Shown: positions 1-4,792 of the stretch, in pieces | How the letters are laid out: every line of letters begins with the position of its first letter | How positions within the stretch are numbered: the stretch's first letter is position 1 | From: Akkermansia muciniphila | GTDB taxonomy: Bacteria; Pseudomonadota; Gammaproteobacteria; Burkholderiales; Burkholderiaceae_C | NCBI GenBank assembly: GCA_943327015.2 | Contig: CALPVM020000176.1 | Span: 1 to 5,298, forward strand | Direction: 5' to 3' | Length of the DNA stretch: 5,298 nucleotides | Notes under the pieces: model-generated | Seen by the model: only the letters and a program-made list of their open reading frames with translations | Told to the model about the DNA's origin: nothing | The model's database searches: none | Translations under genes and position numbers: made by a program

Positions 1-153
1 ACCCCAGGCACCGCGACACGACTCGATCACCGCCGCGCGCAAACAAAAACGTGAGCGCTGCGCTAGCAGACCAAAAAGTAATCCAACAATCAGGCCACCC
101 GCGCCAAGTACGGTAGGCTCGCCATAACGGTCTAGAAGTTCAACAAAATTCAT
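1..153 (-). CDS. YeeE/YedE-family sulfur-compound transporter, N-terminal fragment
   Basis: This is the 5' end of a gene that runs leftwards off the window; 51 codons are visible, starting at the ATG at 153. The peptide begins MNFVELLDRYGEPTVLGAGG and continues into a hydrophobic segment (about residues 16-32) followed by QRSRFCLRAAVIE. A glycine-rich first membrane helix followed by an RFC-type motif is typical of YeeE/YedE (DUF395) inner-membrane proteins. These carry thiosulfate or related sulfur compounds, with conserved cysteines on the transport path. It is divergent from soxYZ with a 135-bp gap, which fits a role in supplying or exporting sulfur compounds for the Sox pathway. The Shine-Dalgarno sequence is weak. 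Family assignment is fairly sure from the motif and context; the substrate is inference. Confidence 0.75.
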   Translation of the reverse strand, partial: MNFVELLDRYGEPTVLGAGGLIVGLLFGLLAQRSRFCLRAAVIESCRGAWG

Positions 154-288
154 ACCAATATTCTAAAAATGGGAAACATATTAATACTACCCACAATTCC
201 CTGTGCATTGGGCTATTCATCAGGGGTTTTACTTAGCGCACGATGCACCTGGCCTATGGCATGGCAGAATTGAGTAAAGGAGAACGTA
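154..288. other. Divergent intergenic region, yeeE-like gene / soxYZ
   Basis: This 135-bp spacer must hold the promoters of both the leftward transporter gene and rightward soxYZ. Its left half is AT-rich. There is a short inverted repeat, CCCTG at 199-203 and CAGGG at 221-225, centred about two helical turns apart, which could be half of a regulator site. A poor sigma-70-like pair can be drawn (TTGGGC at 208-213 and TACTTA at 230-235, 16-bp spacer), but it matches consensus too badly to be called a promoter. Sox loci are often controlled by an ArsR-type SoxR; I cannot recognise its operator here. Confidence 0.4.
276..282 (+). promoter_or_regulatory. Ribosome binding site of soxY
   Basis: AAAGGAG lies six bases before the ATG at 289. 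It is a strong Shine-Dalgarno sequence and fixes the soxY start, which also gives a complete Tat signal peptide. Confidence 0.85.
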
Positions 289-741
289 ATGCAAACTCGT
301 CGTGACACACTGAAACACGGAGCCATGGTGCTAGGCCTGTTGGCTGGTAGCGGATTGTTTCCGCACTACGCTCAAGCGATGAACAAGTCCGCTTTTGATG
401 CCAAAAGCATCAATGATGCGCTCAAGGCGTTGGGCACAGCTGCACCGGTAGAAAGTAAAGATGTGTCTATTACTGCTCCTGATGTGGCCGAAAATGGCGC
501 TTCAGTGCAGGTAACCACGGCTACTGCACTTTCTGGCGTAAAACAGCTCCTTATCTTGGCAGAAAAAAATCCCACGGCTTTGGTTGCGGTATTTAACATG
601 ACAGACAGCATAGAGCCCTCGATTACCACGCGCATTAAAATGGCGCAAACCTCGAATGTTTTTGCCGTTGCGGTCCTGAACAATGGCCGCACCCTGTTTG
701 CAAAAAAAGAAGTCATAGTTACCCTTGGCGGTTGCGGTTGA
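289..741 (+). CDS. soxY: SoxY, thiosulfate oxidation carrier protein
   Basis: SoxY is the periplasmic swinging-arm subunit of the SoxYZ carrier. Sulfur intermediates bind covalently to its C-terminal cysteine while SoxXA, SoxB and SoxCD act on them. The 150-aa product begins with a Tat signal: TRRDTLK at residues 3-9, a hydrophobic stretch at about 12-24, and a likely cleavage after AQA at 28-30. Export by Tat fits a protein that folds with SoxZ in the cytoplasm. The mature part (about 120 aa) has the usual SoxY length. The C-terminus is LGGCG, with the carrier cysteine at 149. The family motif is usually GGCGG, so one glycine is missing and the cysteine is penultimate; a stop codon follows directly and I see no frameshift. 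soxZ follows after 15 bp in the same operon. The identification is firm. Confidence 0.95.
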   Translation: MQTRRDTLKHGAMVLGLLAGSGLFPHYAQAMNKSAFDAKSINDALKALGTAAPVESKDVSITAPDVAENGASVQVTTATALSGVKQLLILAEKNPTALVAVFNMTDSIEPSITTRIKMAQTSNVFAVAVLNNGRTLFAKKEVIVTLGGCG

Positions 742-744
742 AGT

Positions 745-750
745 AAGGAG
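745..750 (+). promoter_or_regulatory. Ribosome binding site of soxZ
   Basis: AAGGAG lies six bases before the soxZ ATG at 757, inside the 15-bp soxY-soxZ gap. This supports separate, efficient initiation of soxZ on the shared transcript. Confidence 0.85.
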
Positions 751-756
751 CTTGCA

Positions 757-1068
757 ATGACAGAACCTACCCGAATTCGAGCCCAAGCTGTGGGCGACAA
801 GGCCAATGTTCGTATTCTGATGGCCCACGAAATGGAGACCGGCCAGCGCAAAGATGCGTCCGGCAATCTGGTACCTGCTTGGTACATTAATGATGTCAGC
901 ATCAGCCACAACGGCAAAGTTATCATGACGACCCAATGGGGATCAGCCGTATCCAAGAACCCGTATCTTCAGTTCAACCTCAAAGGTGCAAAAGCCGGCG
1001 ATAAACTCCGCCTCACCTGGAAAGACACCAAAGGCGTGAGCCGTACCGACGAAGCAACTGTAACTTAA
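757..1068 (+). CDS. soxZ: SoxZ, sulfur carrier partner of SoxY
   Basis: SoxZ is the all-beta partner that forms the SoxYZ heterodimer in the periplasm. It has no signal peptide, as seen here, and is thought to be exported together with SoxY through Tat. The product is 103 aa, a normal full length. Family features are visible: the N-terminal strand PTRIRAQ, the HEMETGQRKDASGN segment at about 24-37, VPAWYINDV at 39-47, the NPYLQFNLKGAKAGD stretch in the second half, and a WKDTKG turn near the C-terminus. It is complete and unbroken. In most sox clusters soxA, soxX and soxB follow; here none do within the window, and the next gene is an unrelated accessory gene 167 bp downstream. The assignment is firm. 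Confidence 0.95.
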   Translation: MTEPTRIRAQAVGDKANVRILMAHEMETGQRKDASGNLVPAWYINDVSISHNGKVIMTTQWGSAVSKNPYLQFNLKGAKAGDKLRLTWKDTKGVSRTDEATVT

Positions 1069-1235
1069 GCTATTTGAAGTTGAATCGACTCTTTTACACT
1101 GGCTCGTTTTGAGCAAGATTGGATAAGCCTAAAGGACAGAAAATGAGCAAGGTACCCATTAACTGCTGGGTTGCTTGAAATAACGTATACCCTATCAAAA
1201 ATTAATCCTAAATCTATTGAAAACCCTCAACTAGT
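1069..1235. other. Intergenic region after soxZ, with an 11-codon start-like relic
   Basis: This 167-bp gap separates soxZ from the lectin-fold gene. It has no clear terminator. At 1131-1178 it contains AAAGGACAG followed by ATG (1143) and an 11-codon frame, MSKVPINCWVA, ending in TGA at 1176-1178. A good Shine-Dalgarno in front of a frame that stops almost at once could be the start of a lost gene that once followed soxZ, a leader peptide, or chance. The remainder (1179-1235) is AT-rich and presumably holds the promoter of the next gene, but no convincing -35/-10 pair is visible. Confidence 0.4.
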
Positions 1236-2318
1236 ATGAAACCGATGATACTTCAAATCATTCTACAAACGATTGTTAGTGAGTTTGGCACATCGGTGCT
1301 GAGAGAGCATCCGCGCGTGCTTGGATTAGTTGCAAACCGATACCCGCAAGCCTCTAAAGAACGACGTCTGTTAAGAGTAGCATTCGAAGCTGGAGTGGTG
1401 GAAGCGTTGAGACGGGATGGAGGAGAGCACAGCCAGTTAAGTGCAATGAAGCTGCTGGAAGAAGAATACAGTCTTCATCCAGATCGTGCAAGGACCTTGG
1501 TTGTGTCTTTATGCGAAGTACTCGGGCATGAATTGTATGTTTCAGGGCATAAAGCAGAATCAGATAGTACGACCGCCACACCAGCCAAGACCAGCTCCCT
1601 GCAAACTGCGCAACTCAAACCCGGCAGTGTATTTCGAGACCACCCGCACACTCCAGAGATGGTAGTGATACCTGCGGGTGAGTTTGTTATGGGTGGAAAT
1701 GGTTATCCTGATGAGCAGCCCATCCACCGTGTGAAAGTACCCCAATTTGCCATCGGTAAAACGATGGTAACGCAAGCGCAATGGAAGGCAGTGATGGGTA
1801 ACAACCCGAGTTACTTTCAGGATACGGGCACAGAGAATTGCCCATTGGAGAGTGTTAACTGGGACGACATACAAGAATTCATCACCAAACTCAATACCCT
1901 TACGGGTAAAAAGTACCGTCTTCCAAGCGAAGCGGAATGGGAGTATGCGTGTCGTGCTGGCAGCACCGGAAAATGGTGTTTTGGCGATGATGAGGCGCAG
2001 CTTATCCATTACGCTTGGAATAAAAATAACAGCGATAGTAAATCGCACCCGGTTGAACAAAAGCGTCCAAATGCATTTGGTTTGTACGACATGCATGGAA
2101 ATGTATGGGAGTGGTTACAGGATTGTTGGCATGAAAATTACGAAGGGGCACCAACGGATGGCTCGGCATGGACGACGGGTGACGGTGGGCTGCGCGTTGT
2201 GCGTGGTGGTTCTTGGAACAGCGGCGTGGTCAGCTCGCGCGTAGCCAACCGCCTCAGGATTGTCTCGACTTGCCGTCTCTACTTTTACGGTTTTCGTCTC
2301 GCCAGGATGCTGCCGTAA
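1236..2318 (+). CDS. SUMF1/FGE-type C-type-lectin-fold protein with DGR-like variable C-terminus
   Basis: This 360-aa protein has two parts. Residues 5-98 form a predicted helical region (IVSEFG..VLREHP, then LLRVAFEAGVVEAL, then LLEEEYSLHPDRARTLV) of a kind found at the N-terminus of other bacterial multidomain proteins. After a polar linker (about 105-135) comes a SUMF1/formylglycine-generating-enzyme-like domain (138-357): MVVIPAGEFVMGG at 142-154, YRLPSEAEWEYACRAG at 227-242, FGLYDMHGNVWEW at 281-293, RGGSW at 323-327 and GFRLA at 352-356. The cysteine pair of true FGE enzymes, which follows RGGS, is absent, so oxidase activity is unlikely. Residues 328-351 look like a diversified binding surface (see the variable repeat). 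There is no signal peptide, so a cytoplasmic recognition role is inferred. ATG 1236 has no Shine-Dalgarno; an in-frame TGA at 1218-1220 limits the start, and ATG 1245 is the alternative. No partner genes are adjacent. Confidence 0.85.
   Translation: MKPMILQIILQTIVSEFGTSVLREHPRVLGLVANRYPQASKERRLLRVAFEAGVVEALRRDGGEHSQLSAMKLLEEEYSLHPDRARTLVVSLCEVLGHELYVSGHKAESDSTTATPAKTSSLQTAQLKPGSVFRDHPHTPEMVVIPAGEFVMGGNGYPDEQPIHRVKVPQFAIGKTMVTQAQWKAVMGNNPSYFQDTGTENCPLESVNWDDIQEFITKLNTLTGKKYRLPSEAEWEYACRAGSTGKWCFGDDEAQLIHYAWNKNNSDSKSHPVEQKRPNAFGLYDMHGNVWEWLQDCWHENYEGAPTDGSAWTTGDGGLRVVRGGSWNSGVVSSRVANRLRIVSTCRLYFYGFRLARMLP
2190..2303 (+). repeat. Probable DGR variable repeat (VR)
   Basis: These are the codons of residues 319-356. 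The ends are conserved (LRVVRGGSW and GFRLA), while the core, codons 328-351 (2217-2288), has the signature of adenine-directed diversification. Codons 328, 329, 330, 332, 333, 340, 342, 343, 345, 346, 348, 349, 350 and 351 read N S G V S L I V T C L Y F Y, and all fourteen end in C or T, as expected if the template had AAC or AAT at each. Between them sit fixed codons for S334, R335, V336, A337, N338, R339, R341, S344 and R347, which is the usual spacing of DGR-targeted lectin folds (NR-x-R then five residues, R, four variable residues, GFR). In known DGRs a reverse transcriptase copies a template repeat with A-to-N errors into the VR. No template copy is present in this window, so the call rests on pattern alone. 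Confidence 0.7.
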
Positions 2319-2327
2319 AACGGCAGC
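2309..2327 (+). repeat. Hairpin/cruciform just after the VR (DGR-type downstream element)
   Basis: GCTGCCGT-AAA-ACGGCAGC is a perfect 8-bp stem with a 3-base loop. It spans the stop codon of the lectin-fold gene (TAA at 2316-2318). It starts five bases after the GFRLA block. In the Bordetella phage DGR a stem of about the same length with a tiny loop lies a few bases after the VR and promotes retrohoming, so size and place agree. No T-run follows on either strand, which argues against an intrinsic terminator. The function is inference. Confidence 0.6.
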
Positions 2328-2369
2328 TTAGCCCTTGCAGCTTTTAAACCCAGATTTTCCATTAGGAAC
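2319..2369. other. Junction between lectin-fold gene and IS remnant
   Basis: This short convergent gap holds a 7-bp direct repeat, GCAGCTT at 2323-2329 and 2337-2343. It also holds a possible outer end of the insertion sequence beginning CCCAGATTTTCC at 2349. IS1380-type elements usually have terminal repeats starting with CC, so 2349 is a reasonable guess for the element edge. The opposite end is missing from the window, so the inverted repeat cannot be confirmed. Confidence 0.35.
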
Positions 2370-2827
2370 TTACGTTGAGTGATTTTTTGCGAATTTGACA
2401 GGCAAATCGAAACGATGAGCCTGATCCCACAGTACCTGCATCCAGTGTCGCTGCTTCATAGCGATGACTAAATTCAGAATGGGTTTTCGAGCCTCGGTAG
2501 TGGAATATGCGGGTCTGGCAAACAGTTTTAGGCGCAGAGTTTGAAGCGTATGCTGGATTGGCTCAGGCGAGCCTTTCCTCATCACTACCGATTTAAGCAA
2601 TGCTTGGCGAAACAAACTCATCAAGTTGTAAGCCAGCATCACGGTATTGAGTGCAGCCTCAGTCGCCCAGAAATCCTTCATGTTGAAGCTATCGGCTGCA
2701 AAGTCATACTTGAGCTCTTTAATCCGGTTCTCACAGTTTGCCCTACCTCTGTAAGTACGCCATACCACCTCAGCGGGTAAGTCCATACTGCTGACCAAAG
2801 CACTGAAGCGGTAGTTGCCAATGACTG
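2370..2827 (-). pseudogene. IS1380-type transposase, C-terminal remnant
   Basis: The reading frame encodes only the C-terminal third of an IS4/IS1380-type DDE transposase: NYRFSALVSSMDLPAEVVWR, then YRGRANCENRIKELKYD. The latter fits exactly the Y-(2)-R-(3)-E-(6)-K signature around the catalytic glutamate. After it come DFWATEAALNTVMLAYNLMSLF and a C-terminal tail. Family members are usually over 400 aa; about 150 codons remain, and both catalytic aspartates are lost, so it cannot be active. Transposase similarity reaches back at least to about 2822 (IGNYRFSAL), well before the TTG at 2798, and meets the end of the DUF4442 gene. Reading the same frame further upstream gives only out-of-frame DUF4442 sequence and a stop at 2856-2858. 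The 3' end is intact (stop at 2370-2372). It is a decayed insertion sequence cut by deletion or rearrangement. Confidence 0.85.
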
Positions 2828-3280
2828 TTACTTTCTGCGAATATGGACGGTTTTCTCACAAACCATATGCACGCTGCCGCTGGAATCAAGTAACTCTACT
2901 TGGTAGTGCCGGTCCAGTTTGTGTTGATTACGCAAAGCAGTATGCAAACTTTGAAGTTCAGCATCATCAATCACAAAACGTGCATGCAACGTCGCGCGAC
3001 CTGGACGCCGGAAGTTAATAGTTGCCGCCTTATCGACAACATCGAATCTAGGGCCTAGCAGTTTCCAAAGCATCACGCCGTATATAGGGTCAATGGCGCC
3101 ATAAAGCGATCCACCCCAAATCATGTTCATGTGGTTTCGGGTTTTCCAGTTTAAGGGAAGCGCAACATGAACCTCCTGAAAGTTGTGCGCGATGTAGGTA
3201 ATGGTGGCTCCCGTTCTGCTATAGGCGGGAGACAGATTAGCCAGCCAACGCCAGCAACGTGAGTTCCATGATTCAGCCAT
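2828..3280 (-). CDS. DUF4442 hotdog-fold (thioesterase-like) protein
   Basis: The product is about 150 aa, the usual length for DUF4442, a family with the hotdog fold of acyl-CoA thioesterases; no member's reaction is known to me with certainty. Family marks are NWKTRNHMNMIWGGSLYGAIDPIYGVM in the first half, KAATINFRRPGRATLHARF in the middle, and the C-terminal EKTVHIRRK. The protein is complete although an IS remnant begins right after its stop codon. The start is debatable. GTG at 3289 overlaps the stop of the oxidoreductase gene by four bases (GTGA) but has AAGGGG almost touching it. ATG at 3280 lies ten bases after AAGGGG and is preferred; the coding end of the upstream gene supplies this ribosome site, so the two are co-translated. 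It probably works in the same small-molecule pathway as the oxidoreductase. Confidence 0.85.
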   Translation of the reverse strand: MAESWNSRCWRWLANLSPAYSRTGATITYIAHNFQEVHVALPLNWKTRNHMNMIWGGSLYGAIDPIYGVMLWKLLGPRFDVVDKAATINFRRPGRATLHARFVIDDAELQSLHTALRNQHKLDRHYQVELLDSSGSVHMVCEKTVHIRRK

Positions 3281-3285
3281 GTGAA

Positions 3286-4257
3286 TCACACCCCTTTGAC
3301 ATGAAGAACGACTTTTCCTTTTGCCCGCAGGCTTCGGCTCAAGTCATGGGCCTTCTTGGCATCCATCAACGGAAATACGGAATCCACCATCGTAATGACT
3401 TGACCTTTTTGGACCAATGCGGCTATTTTCTCAAGGCTAGTGTGGCATGGTTTAACCATGACCACTCCACAGCGCTTGGAAGACTTAAACACAGCATGCT
3501 TAACTTTACTGGCAAGCGCGGCAACTAGATTTTTTGGGGTCGGAATAGTGGACACATACATTCCACCTGCAGCCAAAACGCTTTTACAACTTGCAAGACT
3601 TTCACGTCCGATGGTGTCAAAAATAATATCGTAGGTGCTACCCATATTCTTAAAATCATCTGCTTTGTAATCAATGGCATAGTCGGCACCCAAGCTTTTA
3701 ACCAGTGCATGGTTTGTGGCACTGCAAACCCCGGTGACCACTGCACCTAGAGCTTTACTGATCTGCACTGCAAATGTTCCTACCCCGCCAGATGCGCCAA
3801 TGATTAGCACACGTTTTCCGCGCTGAACGTCCGCAATATCGACTAGAGCCTGCCATGCAGTTAAGGAACACAAGGGCATCCCTCCTGCGGCATCAAAGTC
3901 CAAGCTTTGAGGCTTGCTCGCCAGAGATGCTTCGTTTACAGCAGCAAATTCCGCATGTGCCCCCAAACCTTGCGCCGGGTTCTTCATACCAAACACAGGA
4001 TCACCCGGCTTAAACCGGGTCACGCTCGCCCCAACTGCCACTACTACGCCACTGATGTCACTGCCTAGTACCAGCGGAAATGCAGGCACAAGAAACTGCA
4101 GCTGGTACCTGCCCGAGCGAATCAGCCAATCTCTGGGGTTGATACTGGAGGCATAAACCTCCACCAAAACCTGGTGACGACCAATAGCTGGCTGAGGTAG
4201 GTCTCCGTACATCAGCACATCGCTGCTGCCGTATTTATTTTGAAATATTGCTTTCAT
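3286..4257 (-). CDS. NAD(P)-dependent quinone oxidoreductase-like MDR protein
   Basis: This 323-aa protein of the medium-chain dehydrogenase/reductase superfamily is full length. The N-terminal GroES-like domain (about 1-120) has SSINPRDW at 37-44 and LGSDISGVVVAVG at 64-76. The Rossmann domain follows, with the dinucleotide-binding loop IIGASGGVG at 152-160 and LGADYAIDY at 189-197. The cysteine and histidine ligands of catalytic zinc are absent, placing it with zinc-independent quinone oxidoreductases, which reduce quinones or other electrophilic carbonyl or enone compounds using NAD(P)H. Its real substrate is unknown. The ATG at 4257 follows GGAG with a five-base spacer. It is transcribed just downstream of marR on the same strand, with a perfect 18-bp palindrome in the 53-bp gap, and overlaps the DUF4442 gene. 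Repression by the neighbouring MarR protein, lifted by a toxic small molecule, is the likely logic. Confidence 0.9.
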   Translation of the reverse strand: MKAIFQNKYGSSDVLMYGDLPQPAIGRHQVLVEVYASSINPRDWLIRSGRYQLQFLVPAFPLVLGSDISGVVVAVGASVTRFKPGDPVFGMKNPAQGLGAHAEFAAVNEASLASKPQSLDFDAAGGMPLCSLTAWQALVDIADVQRGKRVLIIGASGGVGTFAVQISKALGAVVTGVCSATNHALVKSLGADYAIDYKADDFKNMGSTYDIIFDTIGRESLASCKSVLAAGGMYVSTIPTPKNLVAALASKVKHAVFKSSKRCGVVMVKPCHTSLEKIAALVQKGQVITMVDSVFPLMDAKKAHDLSRSLRAKGKVVLHVKGV

Positions 4258-4275
4258 GTGTTCTCCATATTTAAT

Positions 4276-4293
4276 TAGTTCGTTAACGAACTA
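4276..4293. promoter_or_regulatory. Probable MarR operator in front of the oxidoreductase gene
   Basis: TAGTTCGTTAACGAACTA is a perfect 18-bp palindrome, 10 bases upstream of the GGAG ribosome site of the oxidoreductase gene. Size and symmetry suit a MarR dimer. It shares its TAGTTCG-N4-CGAAC core with the site in front of marR. From memory it also resembles the GTTCG-type palindrome bound by the MarR protein HosA. AT-rich flanks could supply a -10 element, but none is clear. Confidence 0.8.
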
Positions 4294-4310
4294 TTGGTTT
4301 AAAAAAAAGC

Positions 4311-4733
4311 CTAAAAATTCTTCAAAATTTTTCCCAAAATTCGAACTACTTCTTGTTGCTCAGCCAAAGTAACACCGGAGTAGGTTTTTTCCATTAAGGT
4401 CTGCGTCAGCTCGGCAAACTTCCCTTTTAAAGCCAAACTTTTAGGGGTAAGTTGAATCAGTTTGATTCTCTGGTCGCTAATTTCTGTGGTTTTCTCCACG
4501 TACCCTAATCGGATTAGCTTATCCACCAGTTCAGTAGTAGACGATTTTTTCTTACCGATAATTTTAGAAAGCTGCGTTAATGAAAGTTGTTTTTGTCGAA
4601 GTAAAGCAACCAATATAGCCCCGTGCGATGGGGCTCCTTGGACCCCCATGCGACCTAGCTCCTTTGTGATGAACTCATAGGCTCCATCACGCAGGCGCTC
4701 AGCCAAAAAAATGATCTCGTGAGATTGATACAT
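4311..4733 (-). CDS. MarR-family transcriptional regulator
   Basis: The 140-aa product (from ATG 4733; a TTG directly before it at 4736 is a weaker choice) has the winged helix-turn-helix layout of MarR proteins. It has an N-terminal dimerisation helix, the helix-turn-helix SLTQLSKIIGKKKSSTTELV at about 51-70, then IRLGYVEKTTEISDQRIKLIQLT, containing the wing with the conserved D-x-R (DQR), and C-terminal helices. It contains no cysteine, so thiol-oxidation sensing of the OhrR type can be excluded; a small-molecule ligand is more likely. It lies between tsaD and the oxidoreductase gene, all on one strand. Matching palindromes flank it, one in its own promoter and one in front of the oxidoreductase gene, so autoregulation and control of the neighbours is inferred. 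No strong ribosome binding site precedes the ATG. Confidence 0.9.
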   Translation of the reverse strand: MYQSHEIIFLAERLRDGAYEFITKELGRMGVQGAPSHGAILVALLRQKQLSLTQLSKIIGKKKSSTTELVDKLIRLGYVEKTTEISDQRIKLIQLTPKSLALKGKFAELTQTLMEKTYSGVTLAEQQEVVRILGKILKNF

Positions 4734-4770
4734 CAAAACTACGCTTCAGGATCCACTGATATTTAACATC

Positions 4771-4776
4771 ATTATA
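4771..4776 (-). promoter_or_regulatory. -10 element of the marR promoter
   Basis: Read on the minus strand, the hexamer is TATAAT, a perfect sigma-70 -10 box, 37 bases upstream of the marR ATG. The palindromic operator overlaps its first two bases and fills the spacer, so bound repressor would block polymerase. No good -35 box at 16-18 bp is visible; that side lies in the end of tsaD. Confidence 0.65.
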
Positions 4777-4792
4777 GTTCGGCGCCGAACAA
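4775..4792. promoter_or_regulatory. Probable MarR operator in front of marR (autoregulation)
   Basis: TAGTTCGGCGCCGAACAA contains a perfect 14-bp palindrome (4777-4790). It matches the site at 4276-4293 in both half-sites (TAGTTCG and CGAAC-A), differing in the four central bases and one outer base. It overlaps the marR -10 box and touches the tsaD stop codon, squeezed into the 59-bp tsaD-marR gap. The repeated half-site makes chance unlikely. Confidence 0.78.

Noticed and set aside
199..235. soxYZ promoter or ArsR-type operator
   Set aside because: The best -35/-10 pair matches only about half of consensus, and the CCCTG/CAGGG repeat is five bases long; kept only as a remark.
372..956. Long minus-strand open frames opposite soxY and soxZ
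   Set aside because: They lie fully opposite two certain genes, show no recognisable domain, and are explained as shadows.
1102..1114. Small hairpin GCTC-GTTTT-GAGC after soxZ
   Set aside because: The stem is only 4 bp and no T-run follows; too weak to call a terminator.
1560..2096. Minus-strand open frame opposite the lectin-fold gene
   Set aside because: The opposite strand encodes clear SUMF1 motifs; the minus product has no family features.
1236..2318. Enzyme activating a sulfatase, functionally linked to soxYZ
   Set aside because: Catalytic cysteines are missing and the C-terminus has the pattern of a diversified binding face; closeness to sox genes seems accidental.
2309..2327. Hairpin as an intrinsic terminator
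   Set aside because: No T-run follows on the plus strand or on the minus strand; its place relative to the VR suggests another role.
3281..3289. GTG 3289 as start of the DUF4442 protein
   Set aside because: The Shine-Dalgarno-like AAGGGG would touch it; ATG 3280 has correct spacing.
4003..4020. Inverted repeat ACCCGG-CTTAAA-CCGGGT
   Set aside because: It lies inside conserved coding sequence (FKPGDPV) of the oxidoreductase and is explained by codon use.
4301..4308. Run of eight T (minus strand) after marR as a terminator
   Set aside because: No GC-rich stem precedes it; the upstream sequence is AT-rich coding sequence, so termination is not supported.
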